Source: DATBFU01 sp035498405
GTDB lineage: Bacteria; Acidobacteriota; Thermoanaerobaculia; UBA5066; Gp7-AA6
NCBI GenBank assembly: GCA_035498405.1
Contig: DATKAE010000032.1
Location: 1-64,000 of the forward strand
DNA: 64,000 nucleotides
Direction: 5' to 3'
Part shown: piece by piece, positions 18,025 to 26,796 of the stretch
Position numbering within the stretch: position 1 is the stretch's first letter
Layout: each line of letters opens with the position of its first letter
The notes under the pieces: generated by a model
The model's database searches: none
What the model was told of the DNA's origin: nothing
Seen by the model: the letters and a program-made list of their open reading frames with translations, nothing else
Position numbers and translations under genes: made by a program

Positions 18025-18865
18025 GAGGAGGGGACTGCCCGAGCAGGCGCGCATGCGCCACGATTCGCATTTCGTCGAGGCCCTCTCGGAGCGGTTCGGG
18101 GCCTCGCTCGGGCGCTGGATCCCGGTCGAGGAGATCGAGACCAACCCGAATCAACCGCGGACTTCCGTGGGGGACCTGACCGAACTGACCCGGTCCATCG
18201 AGTCGAAGGGTATCCTCGAGCCGCTTCTCGTCCGGCCGGCGCGTGAGGGCCGTTACACGATCATTGCGGGCGAGCGGCGTTTTCGCGCCGCGGTCGAGGC
18301 GGGCCTGACCGAAGTGCCGTGCATCGAGCTCGACGTCTCGGTTCCGGAGATGATGGAGCTCGCCCTCATCGAGAACCTGCACCGAAAGGATCTGCATCCC
18401 TTCGAAGAAGCCGAGGGCTATGCGGCTTTGACCCGCGAGCCCGGCTACACACAGCAGAAGATCGCCGATGCGGTCGGCAAGTCCCGCGTCTCGATCACCG
18501 AAGCCCTCTCTCTCTTGGACATCCCGGAAGATTTGCGCCACCAATGTCGGCGCGCCGACATCGACGCGCGCTCCGTCCTGCTCGAGATCGCGCGCCTGGG
18601 GGATCGCGAGCGCATGGAGGAGGCGATCGCGCGCGTGTCGACGGGATCGACACGAGAGGACCTGCGGGCCCGGAAGAAACAGGCAGGCTCAGAGAACCGG
18701 AAGGCGAAGCGCTTCGCCTTCGTCTACAGACCAAAGGGGGGCCCGTTCAAGCTCAACCTGTCCTTCGCCAAGGCGCGGGTCGACCGCAGCGAGTTGATCG
18801 ACACGCTCCGCCAGGTCCTGAAGCAACTCGAGTCCGGAGAGATCCGCCTGAGCAAGCGAGGCTAA
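18017..18865 (+). CDS. parB: Chromosome-partitioning protein ParB
   Basis: ParB binds parS sites and, as a CTP-dependent clamp, recruits ParA. From the GTG at 18017 (preceded by GAGGAGG) the protein has 282 residues; an ATG at 18053 is an alternative. It shows the N-terminal CTPase domain with NPNQPR, IIAGERRFRAA and ENLHRKDLHPFEEAEGY. A helix-turn-helix (YTQQKIADAVGKSRVSITEAL) and a C-terminal dimerisation domain follow. I saw no consensus 16-bp parS palindrome in the window. Confidence 0.94.
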   Translation: MSKRRGLPEQARMRHDSHFVEALSERFGASLGRWIPVEEIETNPNQPRTSVGDLTELTRSIESKGILEPLLVRPAREGRYTIIAGERRFRAAVEAGLTEVPCIELDVSVPEMMELALIENLHRKDLHPFEEAEGYAALTREPGYTQQKIADAVGKSRVSITEALSLLDIPEDLRHQCRRADIDARSVLLEIARLGDRERMEEAIARVSTGSTREDLRARKKQAGSENRKAKRFAFVYRPKGGPFKLNLSFAKARVDRSELIDTLRQVLKQLESGEIRLSKRG

Positions 18866-19043
18866 GCGGCTCCTTGTAGGCCCGCAGGTCACTTACTCTA
18901 TTTTACATAATATATCTTATCGGACACTGTATTCCGTACAGCAAATCCGGGGGTCTCGACCGGGCGCCGATTCGACCCGACAAGACGCAGTCCGCTGCGG
19001 TTGACTCGCCCTGGCCGACCGTCCGACCATCTGCCTGGCCGCC
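18866..19043. other. AT-rich intergenic region between parB and lptFG
   Basis: This 178-base gap is the least GC-rich stretch noticed. Bases 18892-18940 are about two thirds A+T in a genome with the opposite bias. It holds TTTACA (18902-18907, 5/6 to a -35) without a well-spaced -10, and a perfect inverted repeat CTGTA-N5-TACAG at 18927-18941. TTGACT at 19001-19006 with a weak GACCAT 18 bases later could drive lptFG. No coding potential was seen. Confidence 0.5.
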
Positions 19044-21338
19044 ATGAGACTGATCTCCCGCTCGGTCCTCCGCGAGGTGTGGGCTCCGACGGTGCTCGGT
19101 TTCGTGGCCTACACGTTCCTGCTTCTTCTTCGAACCGTCTTCCTGTTGACGGATTTCTTCGTCCGGCGCAGCGCCACCCTGGCCGAGGTGGCCTGGATGC
19201 TCCTGCTGTCCGTGCCGTGGATCGTGGTTCTCACGATTCCGATGGCCTTCCTGCTCGGCGTGTTAGTCGGCGTCGGGCGCCTTTCGGCCGATTCCGAGCT
19301 CGTTGCCCTGCGAAGCTGCGGCGTGGGGCCGGGAGCCGTGTATCGCCCCCTGATCGCCGCGGGGGTCGGTTTGACGCTCTTGGTGTTCGTTCTCTACAAC
19401 GAGGTTCTCCCGAGGTCCAACGAACTCCTCTCCTTCACGATGGCGCGCCTGGCGGCGACATCGGTCGTGAACCTGGTCTCGCCCCGAACCTTCCGGGAGC
19501 CGCGCCCCGGCGCGACCCTGTTCTTCGACCGGGTCGGCGCGGACGGCCGATCGCTCGAGGGGGTGTTTCTCTCGCTCGGCGACGAGGAGGCTTCCGACCA
19601 CAGCGAGGTGATCGTGGCCCGCCGCGGTGCCCTGACGATGGACCAAGACGCCCTGTGGCTCGAACTGGAGTCCTCGACCGTGCACCAGTTTTCCCCCTCC
19701 GACCCGTCCCGCTACCGGGTCAGCTGGAACCGGGCGCAGCGCATCCTGTTCGCCTCCGGACTCGGGGGCCTGCCGCGTTCCCGGGCTTCTTCCGAAAAAG
19801 GCCTTCGCGCTCAGTCGCTCTCGGAGCTCTACGCCTCCGCCCGGCGAGAGCCGGGCCGGTCCACCGAGCGCTACCGCATGGCGTGGGTCGAGATCCACAA
19901 GAAGTTTGCGATTCCAGCCGCGTGTCTGGCCTTTGCGCTGATCGGGATTCCGCTCGCCGAGACCTCGCGGCGCGGCGGCCGCGGGAGCTCCTTTGCGATT
20001 TCGCTTGCGATTCTGGTCGCGTACTACGTCCTGCTCTCCAGTGGCGAGACCTGGGCCCAGACGGGCGCCCTGCCGCCGGGTCTCTCGATGTGGCTGCCCG
20101 ACCTGCTGCTCGCCGCCGCCGGACTGCTTCTGTTGAAGGGCCTCGGCCGCGAGCGCGCGAGATGGCGCCGGGCCGCTCCGGCCGCCGAACCGGAGCCGAC
20201 CCCGGGAGCCGCTCTCCCGAGGCCTCGCAGAGCGTGGCTCGAGGGGTTCCTCCGATTTCCGGCGATTCTCGACCGGTACGTTCTGCGCCGGTTCCTTTCC
20301 GCCTTCGCGCTGGTCTTCCTGTCGGTTCTCCTCGTGTCCGTGGTCATCGACTACGCGGACCAGTCCGACGAGATCCTTCGAAATCACCCGCCGGTCCGGG
20401 ATGTCCTCGCCTACTACCGCAATTTCCTTCTCTCGATCGGCAACCAGGTTGCGCCGTTCGTGGTGCTGGTGTCGACCCTCCTCGCCTTCGGGACCATGTC
20501 CAAGAACAACGAGGACACGGCCTGCCGGGCGAGCGGCGTTTCTCTTCACCGGCTGGGCGCGCCCCTCTTGATCGTCGCGGTTCTCGGCGCGGCAGCGGCC
20601 TTCTGGCTGGGCGAGACGCTCCTGCCGCTCGCCGCGCAGCGGGAGGCGCGGTACCGCAACATTCTGCATGGCCGGCCCCCCGAATCCGGCCTCCACACCG
20701 CGGCGGAGAGAACCTGGCACTACGAGCCGGATGGACGCATCTGGCATCGCGAGGAGGGTCCCCCCGGAGGCTCCTCGCTCCTGTCTCCCTCGGTGTTCGA
20801 GCTCGGTCCCGACTTCCAGCTCGTCCGCCGGACAGCAGCCCGCCAGGCCGATTGGAACGGCACGGCCTGGATTTTCCGACAGGGCTGGAGTCGCTCCTTT
20901 GCCGGGGCCCGGGAAACCTCCTACGACGCGTTTCTCGAGCGGCCGGTCTCGGGAGAACCCCCGAGAGCCTTCCAGACGGAAAGCCGCACGGGCGAGCAGA
21001 TGCGCTATCGAGAACTGGAGCGCTACGTCCGCCGCCTGTCGCGGACGGGCTACCCGACCGAAGCCCTGAGGACCGCGCTCGCCCAGAAGATCGCCCGGCC
21101 TCTCCTGTTGCCCTTGATGGCGGTCGTCGCCCTCCCCTTCGCTTTTCGGCTCGGCCGGCGGGGCGCACTCGCGGGCATCGGTGTGGGCCTGCTGCTCGGC
21201 ATGGTCCTTCTCGTTCTCTCGGAGCTCTTCACTCGTCTGGGTGCCGTCGGAGCCCTTCCCCCGGCACTGGCGGCCTGGACACCGAGCGTGTTGTTCGCGA
21301 CGGGCGCCGCCTTCTTGCTGCTGAAGCTCCGGACTTGA
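19044..21338 (+). CDS. Fused LptF-LptG LPS-export permease
   Basis: The 764-residue protein contains two complete YjgP/YjgQ permease halves in one chain. The first (about 1-370) starts LISRSVLREVWAPTVLGF and has the family phrase IPMAFLLGVLVGVGRLSADSEL, a periplasmic jellyroll and three C-terminal helices. A charged linker follows. The second half (about 405-764) starts ILDRYVLRRFLSAFALVF and has APFVVLVSTLLAFGTMSKNNED. In most diderms LptF and LptG are separate proteins that pair with an LptB dimer. Here the pair is covalent. The matching LptB is at 6522. The ATG at 19044 gives the expected N-terminus. Confidence 0.88.
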   Translation: MRLISRSVLREVWAPTVLGFVAYTFLLLLRTVFLLTDFFVRRSATLAEVAWMLLLSVPWIVVLTIPMAFLLGVLVGVGRLSADSELVALRSCGVGPGAVYRPLIAAGVGLTLLVFVLYNEVLPRSNELLSFTMARLAATSVVNLVSPRTFREPRPGATLFFDRVGADGRSLEGVFLSLGDEEASDHSEVIVARRGALTMDQDALWLELESSTVHQFSPSDPSRYRVSWNRAQRILFASGLGGLPRSRASSEKGLRAQSLSELYASARREPGRSTERYRMAWVEIHKKFAIPAACLAFALIGIPLAETSRRGGRGSSFAISLAILVAYYVLLSSGETWAQTGALPPGLSMWLPDLLLAAAGLLLLKGLGRERARWRRAAPAAEPEPTPGAALPRPRRAWLEGFLRFPAILDRYVLRRFLSAFALVFLSVLLVSVVIDYADQSDEILRNHPPVRDVLAYYRNFLLSIGNQVAPFVVLVSTLLAFGTMSKNNEDTACRASGVSLHRLGAPLLIVAVLGAAAAFWLGETLLPLAAQREARYRNILHGRPPESGLHTAAERTWHYEPDGRIWHREEGPPGGSSLLSPSVFELGPDFQLVRRTAARQADWNGTAWIFRQGWSRSFAGARETSYDAFLERPVSGEPPRAFQTESRTGEQMRYRELERYVRRLSRTGYPTEALRTALAQKIARPLLLPLMAVVALPFAFRLGRRGALAGIGVGLLLGMVLLVLSELFTRLGAVGALPPALAAWTPSVLFATGAAFLLLKLRT

Positions 21339-21345
21339 CGCCCTG

Positions 21346-22926
21346 CTAGAAGGCCTGGCCGCTCGAGAAGGAAACGAGCCAGCCCCGGCGACCGAGGGGG
21401 TCGGGTTCGAAGGCGTAGGCGCAATCCAGGCGCAGGACCGTGTTGCTCGCGGCGCGCGCGATCCCGATGCGCAGCCCCACCCCGGCGTCGGTTCGAAGCG
21501 AGGAGAACCGGAGAGGCTCTCCGGGTGGCACCGCGGCGCCGCTGTCCACGAAGACCGCGGCGCCGAGCGAGAAGAGCTGGAGAATCTCGAAGCCTCCGAA
21601 GAAACGGTGCTCGAGATTGAGAAGGATCCGCCGATCCCCTTCGAAGGCGTACAGATGATATCCGCGCAACCCGTGGTCGCCGTCGGCGAAGAACTGGACG
21701 TCGCGGTCGAGGTTCCATCCCCGGTCGACCAGCACCTGCGCGACGGTCGTCTGGAGAAGGCTCGACGAGTGTTTCCACACGAACACCACCCTGCCGGTCA
21801 GGATCCCGTTCTGGATCCCTCCCTCCTGCAAGCGCGTCTGGAACACCGCTCCCGCCTGAACGAAAGCCTGCGGTCCGAGCTGCCAGCCGGCGCCCGCCTC
21901 CGCCCCGACCGAGAAGCTCGTGGCCGGTGCGCCGAACGCCTTCGGCGAGACCCCGAACTCCACGGCGGCCCGCAGGCCGAGGTTGAAGTCCTCCAGGCGC
22001 TCTCCCCGATTGACGTAGTTCCTGGTGACGAAGTTGTTCTCGACCGCCTCCCATCCGACGAAGACGTAACGGAAGTCGCGAGGTGCCGGGAGGGCTCCCT
22101 CCGGCTGCCCTTCCAGCGGTTGAAAATGGTCCTGGAAGAAGTTGATTCCCGCAGTCACGCGGTGCGCCCAACGCGAGTTGGGCGAGAGGGCCCTTCCCAC
22201 CGAGAGGAGGGCCTGCTCGTGTCGCTGCGAATACTCGGACAGGACGACGCCGTCGGCATAGATTCGGTCCTGCAGTTGCGCCCGGTCCCACAGGCCTTGC
22301 GCGGACATCGGGTCCACCCAGGAAACGAACGGACGCCGCACCTGCACGAGTCGGCGGCTCCCGTCGGAGTTGTCGGAATACAGCAAGGCGGCCGACCAGT
22401 AGGAGGCGAAAAGGGCCGGATCCTTGTACTCGATGACACGGTTCGTTCTTTCGGCGCCCTCGTCGAAAAGAAATCCCACTTCCTTGCCGAGGCCCAGCAC
22501 GTTGCTCTCGGTCAAGCCCGCGGCCCACGTGGTGACGCCGCCGGCGCGCCCGAGGTTCAGGGAGATCGCCGTCGTCCAGGCATCCTGCGTCACCACGTCA
22601 ACGTCTACCCGGCCGTCGTGCTCCGGTCCGGCCCGGACGACCGCCGACTTGAGAAACGGGAGCGCCCGGAGGTTGCGCTCGCTCTGCGCGAGAAGAGACG
22701 GGTCGTAGGGCTCCCCTTCCTCGAACAGAAGGAACCGCCGGACGACGGCCGGCTGGGTCTCGGCGTGAAGGGCGTCCGCCGCGCGATAGACCCACCCGCG
22801 CGCTTCTTCCTCGGCTGCGAAGACATCCAGGCATTGAATCCGGATCTCGCCGATCCGGAGCGGTTCCCCCGCCCGGGCCGCCCCGGCGGCGCAAAGCGCC
22901 AGGGCGAGCGTCAGACGCCGGATCAG
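21346..22926 (-). CDS. BamA/TamA-like outer-membrane barrel protein, CTG start
   Basis: The 526-residue protein has a signal peptide (RRLTLALALCAAGAARA), one POTRA-like domain (about 22-115, with LRALPFLKSAVVRAGP) and a C-terminal barrel of the D15/Omp85 type. The barrel includes the GLRGYHLYAFEGDRRI region and ends near LVSFSSGQAF. No ATG, GTG or TTG fits. A CTG at 22926 overlaps the ahcY stop as CTGA, the same four-base joint used elsewhere here, with GAGGGG just upstream. An ATC at 22923 is the other option. With a single POTRA it is unlikely to be the main BamA; its substrate is unknown. It converges on lptFG with a 7-base gap. Confidence 0.75.
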   Translation of the reverse strand: MIRRLTLALALCAAGAARAGEPLRIGEIRIQCLDVFAAEEEARGWVYRAADALHAETQPAVVRRFLLFEEGEPYDPSLLAQSERNLRALPFLKSAVVRAGPEHDGRVDVDVVTQDAWTTAISLNLGRAGGVTTWAAGLTESNVLGLGKEVGFLFDEGAERTNRVIEYKDPALFASYWSAALLYSDNSDGSRRLVQVRRPFVSWVDPMSAQGLWDRAQLQDRIYADGVVLSEYSQRHEQALLSVGRALSPNSRWAHRVTAGINFFQDHFQPLEGQPEGALPAPRDFRYVFVGWEAVENNFVTRNYVNRGERLEDFNLGLRAAVEFGVSPKAFGAPATSFSVGAEAGAGWQLGPQAFVQAGAVFQTRLQEGGIQNGILTGRVVFVWKHSSSLLQTTVAQVLVDRGWNLDRDVQFFADGDHGLRGYHLYAFEGDRRILLNLEHRFFGGFEILQLFSLGAAVFVDSGAAVPPGEPLRFSSLRTDAGVGLRIGIARAASNTVLRLDCAYAFEPDPLGRRGWLVSFSSGQAF

Positions 22927-24269
22927 GTCCCCTCTTCCCAGGAGCTCATGTAGCGGACCTGCTCGGGTGTCGGCCGGTCGATCGTCGTCCCCATGCTCTC
23001 GAGCTTCAGGCGCGCGATCTCCCGGTCGATCTCCTCGGGCACGGCGTAGACGCGCTTCTCGAGCGTCTGGTGGTGCTTGACCATGTACTCGGCGGCGAGC
23101 GCCTGGTTGGCGAAGGACATGTCCATGACCGAGGCGGGATGACCCTCCGCCGCGGCGAGGTTGATTAGTCGGCCCTCGGCCAGCAGGTGGACGCGTCGTC
23201 CGTCGGCGAGCGTGAATTCCTCGACGAACTCTCGGATCATCCGCCGGCCTTTCGACTGCGCCTCCAGCTCCGGAATGTCGATCTCCACGTTGAAATGGCC
23301 GGAGTTGCAGACGACTGCGCCGTCCTTCATCGCCCGGAAATGCTCCCCTCGCAGAACCGACTTGTTGCCCGTGACGGTGACGAAGATGTCTCCGAGCGGT
23401 GCGGCCTTTTCCATCGGGAGCACTGTGTAACCGTCGAGCACCGCCTCGATCGCCTTGGTCGGGTCGATCTCCGTTACGATGACGTGCGCGCCCAGCCCGC
23501 GCGCCCGCATGGCGACCCCCCGCCCGCACCAGCCGTAGCCGGCCACGACCACGTTCAAGCCCGCGACGAGCAGGTTGGTCGCTCGCACGATGCCGTCCAG
23601 CGTCGACTGACCCGTGCCATACCGGTTGTCGAACAGGTGCTTGGTCTTTGCCTCGTTGACGGCCACCACCGGGAACTGGAGGACTCCCGCCTTCTCCATC
23701 GCCCGCAAGCGAATGACGCCCGTGGTCGTCTCCTCGGTTCCCCCGCGAATGCCCTCGAGCAGAGCGCGCCGCTCGGGCGCCGAGAGCGTCTTGGCCCAGT
23801 CGCGGATGACGGGATCGACGTCCTGGTCCTTTCCGAGGGCCAGGAAGATCAGAGAGGACACCAGGTCTGCCCCGTCATCCATCGTCAGGTTGGGACGGTG
23901 CGCGAGGGCTGCCCGGATGTGGTCGTAGTAGGTCCGGTGATCCTCTCCCTTGATCGCGTAGACGGAGATACCGTCGTGGACGGCCAGCGAGGCCGCGGCG
24001 TCGTCCTGGGTCGAGAGCGGGTTGGAGGCGCAGAGGACCAGATCGGCCCCGCCGGCCGCCAGGGTCCGGGCCAGGTTGGCCGTCTCGGTCGTCACGTGCA
24101 GGCAGGCGGACAGACGCGTGCCGGCTAGCGGCCTTTCCTTGCGGAAGCGCTCGCGGATCTGGCGCAAGACCGGCATGCTCCCGTCGGCCCACTCGATCCG
24201 CAGCCGGCCGCGCTCGGCCAGCGACAGGTCCTTCACGTCATGGCGAACGGGAGCGGCGACCCCGCTCAT
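22923..24269 (-). CDS. ahcY: Adenosylhomocysteinase (S-adenosylhomocysteine hydrolase)
   Basis: This enzyme splits S-adenosylhomocysteine to adenosine and homocysteine using bound NAD. The 448-residue protein has the substrate region RLSACLHVTTETANLARTL, the NAD-binding GYGWCGRGVAMRARG and the C-terminal VYAVPEEIDREIA segment. It overlaps the metK stop (ATGA), so synthesis of SAM and removal of its methyl-transfer product are co-expressed as a methyl cycle. The sequence is close to the archaeal/bacterial form without the long insertion of eukaryotic enzymes. Confidence 0.95.
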   Translation of the reverse strand: MSGVAAPVRHDVKDLSLAERGRLRIEWADGSMPVLRQIRERFRKERPLAGTRLSACLHVTTETANLARTLAAGGADLVLCASNPLSTQDDAAASLAVHDGISVYAIKGEDHRTYYDHIRAALAHRPNLTMDDGADLVSSLIFLALGKDQDVDPVIRDWAKTLSAPERRALLEGIRGGTEETTTGVIRLRAMEKAGVLQFPVVAVNEAKTKHLFDNRYGTGQSTLDGIVRATNLLVAGLNVVVAGYGWCGRGVAMRARGLGAHVIVTEIDPTKAIEAVLDGYTVLPMEKAAPLGDIFVTVTGNKSVLRGEHFRAMKDGAVVCNSGHFNVEIDIPELEAQSKGRRMIREFVEEFTLADGRRVHLLAEGRLINLAAAEGHPASVMDMSFANQALAAEYMVKHHQTLEKRVYAVPEEIDREIARLKLESMGTTIDRPTPEQVRYMSSWEEGT

Positions 24270-25441
24270 CGGGTGACCACCGAGGCCGGCTCGACGCCAG
24301 CGGCCTTGGCGAGTGTCTCGGCCTTGTCGGTCCGTTCCCAGGTGAAGTCCGGCAGACGCCGTCCGAAGTGCCCGAAGGCGGCGGTCTGCTTGTAGATCGG
24401 GCGCCGCAGGTCGAGCGCCTGAATGATGCCCTGGGGCGTCAGGGCGAAGTGCTCCCGGACGAGCGCGACGATGCGTTCCTCGGGGATCCGCCCCGTGGAA
24501 TAGGTCTCCACGTGAACCGAAACCGGGTCGGCGACCCCGATGGCGTAGGCCAACTGGATCAGCGCGCGATCGGCAATTCCCGCCGCGACGAGGTTCTTGG
24601 CGACGTAACGGGCCATGTAGGCGGCCGAGCGGTCGACCTTGGTGGGATCCTTGCCCGAGAAGGCCCCGCCGCCGTGCGGGGCGCTGCCCCCGTAGGTGTC
24701 CACGATGATCTTGCGCCCGGTCAGGCCCGCGTCCCCCTGGGGGCCGCCGATGACGAACCGCCCCGTCGGGTTGACGTGGAACTTGGTTCGCGGCGTCAGC
24801 AGCGCCGCCGGGATCACCGGCCGGATGACCTCCTCGATGATCGCTTCGCGCAACGCCGCGTGCTTCATCGCCTCGGCGTGCTGGGTGGAAACGACGACGG
24901 TCTCGACCGCGACGGCGCGGCTGCCTTCGTATTCGACGGTCACCTGCGACTTTCCGTCGGGTCGCAGGAAGTCCATGTCGCCCTTCCGCCGCGCCTCGGA
25001 CAGCCGCTGCACGAGGCGGTGGGCGAGGGTCAAGGGCAGCGGCATCAGCTCCTCGGTCTCCCGAACCGCGTAACCGAACATCAGGCCCTGGTCCCCCGCT
25101 CCTCCCGTGTCCACTCCCTGCGCGATGTCGGGAGACTGCGGGTCGATCGACGAGATGACGGCGCAGGTCTCGTAGTCGAAGCCGAACTTCGCGCGGGTGT
25201 ATCCGATCTCCTTGATCGTGTGCCGGACGACCGACGGAAAGTCGACGTAGGTCTTCGTCGAGATCTCTCCGGCGATGAAGGCGAGCCCCGTCGTGACCAG
25301 CGTTTCGCAGGCGACGCGCCCCGTCGGGTCATCCCGCAGGACCGCGTCCAGGATGGCGTCGGAAATCTGGTCGGCGATCTTGTCGGGATGGCCCTCGGTC
25401 ACCGATTCCGAGGTGAAGTAATGGCGCCCGTTTTGAAGCAT
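24266..25441 (-). CDS. metK: S-adenosylmethionine synthetase
   Basis: MetK makes S-adenosylmethionine from methionine and ATP. From the ATG at 25441 it has 391 residues, the usual length. It has the N-terminal FTSESVTEGHPDK, the methionine-loop DQGLMFGYA and the glycine-rich GGAFSGKDPTKVDRS. An AGGAG seven bases before this ATG fixes the start; in-frame ATGs at 25456 and further upstream lack such a site. A good sigma70 promoter precedes it. I saw no SAM riboswitch in the short leader. Confidence 0.95.
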   Translation of the reverse strand: MLQNGRHYFTSESVTEGHPDKIADQISDAILDAVLRDDPTGRVACETLVTTGLAFIAGEISTKTYVDFPSVVRHTIKEIGYTRAKFGFDYETCAVISSIDPQSPDIAQGVDTGGAGDQGLMFGYAVRETEELMPLPLTLAHRLVQRLSEARRKGDMDFLRPDGKSQVTVEYEGSRAVAVETVVVSTQHAEAMKHAALREAIIEEVIRPVIPAALLTPRTKFHVNPTGRFVIGGPQGDAGLTGRKIIVDTYGGSAPHGGGAFSGKDPTKVDRSAAYMARYVAKNLVAAGIADRALIQLAYAIGVADPVSVHVETYSTGRIPEERIVALVREHFALTPQGIIQALDLRRPIYKQTAAFGHFGRRLPDFTWERTDKAETLAKAAGVEPASVVTR

Positions 25442-25476
25442 TCCCTTGCTCCTCATTGTTCGAGTTTGAACCCGCG

Positions 25477-25505
25477 AGCGTAGCATTTCCGGGAATCGAT
25501 CTCAA
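25477..25505 (-). promoter_or_regulatory. metK-ahcY promoter
   Basis: On the minus strand TTGAGA (25505-25500) and TACGCT (25482-25477) are 17 bases apart, and TGC before the -10 gives an extended -10. The predicted leader is about 30 bases and includes the AGGAG of metK, so this operon is not leaderless, unlike many in the window. Confidence 0.6.
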
Positions 25506-25555
25506 AAGAAGGCCGGCGGGAGGGCCGGAACGGCCGTCGCCGCGGTCCGTCGGAA

Positions 25556-26158
25556 TCATCGCGGGCCCCGAGCGGAGGCCGATTGGCCGGTCTCTCCGAA
25601 AAAGCAAAACACGTTTCGCCCGTACGCCCGCCGCCGCAGAAGCTTGAGCCCCGCAGGCGCGGGTGGAGTCTCGCAACGCAAATCGGTCTGGAGCACGTAG
25701 ATTCCGCCCGAGGCCAGGAGGCGCGCGATCGCGGGCGCGACCCCGGGCTCCGGCCCCGCGGTGTAAGGCGGATCGGCGAAGACGATGTCGAAACGCTCTG
25801 CCCGGCCCTCGAGCCGCGCCAGCGCGTCGGAAGCGTCCAGGGCGAGCACCTCGACGGTCCCCGGATCCGGAGCCAGCCGCGCGACGTTTCGTTCGAGTGT
25901 CTCCGACTCGTTCTCGACCAGGACACAGCGCGCGGCGCCCCGCGACGCTGCCTCCAGTCCGACGCCGCCGCTGCCGGAGTAGAGATCGAGCACCCGGGCT
26001 CCGTTGACGCGAGCCTGCAGGATGTCGAACAGCGCTTCGCGCGCGCGGCCGCTCGTGGGGCGAGCCCCGACGGGCACCTCGAGTCGGCGGCCCGCCCAGC
26101 GTCCGGCCGAGATTCGGAGAAGGGAAGGTGCCGCCCGCCCTGCGGACTTGGCTCTCAC
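25556..26158 (-). CDS. rsmD: 16S rRNA (guanine966-N2)-methyltransferase RsmD
   Basis: RsmD methylates G966 of 16S rRNA using SAM. The 200-residue protein has the N-terminal RISAGRWAGRRLEVP, RPTSGRAREALFDIL, the SAM-binding VLDLYSGSGGVGLEA and the catalytic DPPY motif (IVFADPPYTAG). It begins with a GTG overlapping the stop of the preceding exported-protein gene (GTGA). The coaD gene often found next to rsmD is not present; metK follows instead. Confidence 0.92.
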   Translation of the reverse strand: MRAKSAGRAAPSLLRISAGRWAGRRLEVPVGARPTSGRAREALFDILQARVNGARVLDLYSGSGGVGLEAASRGAARCVLVENESETLERNVARLAPDPGTVEVLALDASDALARLEGRAERFDIVFADPPYTAGPEPGVAPAIARLLASGGIYVLQTDLRCETPPAPAGLKLLRRRAYGRNVFCFFGETGQSASARGPR

Positions 26159-26796
26159 GGCCGGTCGGGCGGGACAAAGAGAAAGCGAAGCTCCTCGATC
26201 TTGCGAAACTCCGAGTACGGCTCGCGCACCCCTTCCAGCTCGACGACCCCCTTCTGGGCGTCGACCTTGCGGACTCGGAAGAGCACGCCATCGAAGCGCC
26301 TGAGGATCGTTCCGGGCGGAATCCGCTCCGCCGTGAAACGAGTCGCCGGGGCGAGCGGGGCCGTGAAGGTGCCCTTCAGTCCCTCGAGCGAGGAGCGCAG
26401 CGCCGCCACCTCCGGCGTCAACGCCGAGAATTCGTCGAAGCGGATCTGCTTGCGGCCCGCGGGTCCGGCCAGCGTGACGACTGACTGCCGGACGAATTCG
26501 CCCGTCAGACCGCTGCGCAGGTCCTCGGCGCCGGACCAGACGGCTTCGCTGCGAAAGTAGTCGCAGTAGAAGCTCGCTTCTTCGGGCGTCAGGCGCTGCC
26601 GCTTCAGTTGTGCGGTCCCTCCGCGGTTGCTTTTCCAGACGAGGTTCCGGTCGGCGAAGAGAGTCAGGCGCTCGTAGCCTTCATGCGATTGCACGATCCA
26701 CTCCGCGCAGAATGTCGGTGCCGCCGCCTCGGCCCTCGCGAGAGCGGCGGCCAGCGCAAACCCCAGGATCGCAGCGGCGGGCGCGCGCCGCCTCAT
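26155..26796 (-). CDS. Exported protein of unknown function
   Basis: I do not recognise a family. From the ATG at 26796 (overlapping the upstream stop as ATGA) the 213 residues start with a signal peptide (about 1-26, RRRAPAAAILGFALAAALARAEA). The mature part has mixed alpha/beta character with two cysteines early (TFCAEW and ASFYCDYF). It ends in a beta-rich region containing GVLFRVRKVDAQKGVVELEGV. Periplasmic location is likely. It is co-transcribed between the CCA-enzyme gene and rsmD. Confidence 0.7.
   Translation of the reverse strand: MRRRAPAAAILGFALAAALARAEAAAPTFCAEWIVQSHEGYERLTLFADRNLVWKSNRGGTAQLKRQRLTPEEASFYCDYFRSEAVWSGAEDLRSGLTGEFVRQSVVTLAGPAGRKQIRFDEFSALTPEVAALRSSLEGLKGTFTAPLAPATRFTAERIPPGTILRRFDGVLFRVRKVDAQKGVVELEGVREPYSEFRKIEELRFLFVPPDRP

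Noticed and set aside
18915..18925. TTATCGGACA after parB as a DnaA box
   Set aside because: It needs an inserted base to match TTATCCACA and no other boxes cluster nearby, so an origin is not supported.
19001..21349. A 782-codon open frame on the plus strand overlapping lptFG in another frame
   Set aside because: High GC codon bias keeps shadow frames open. Its translation is arginine- and proline-rich with no family features, while the overlapping frame is a clear LptF-LptG.
25460..25482. A sequence resembling a tRNA T-arm (GGGTTCAA) before metK, with a similar one before thiolase
   Set aside because: The flanking bases do not pair into a five-base stem and no acceptor or anticodon arm exists, so it is not a tRNA or a tRNA remnant.
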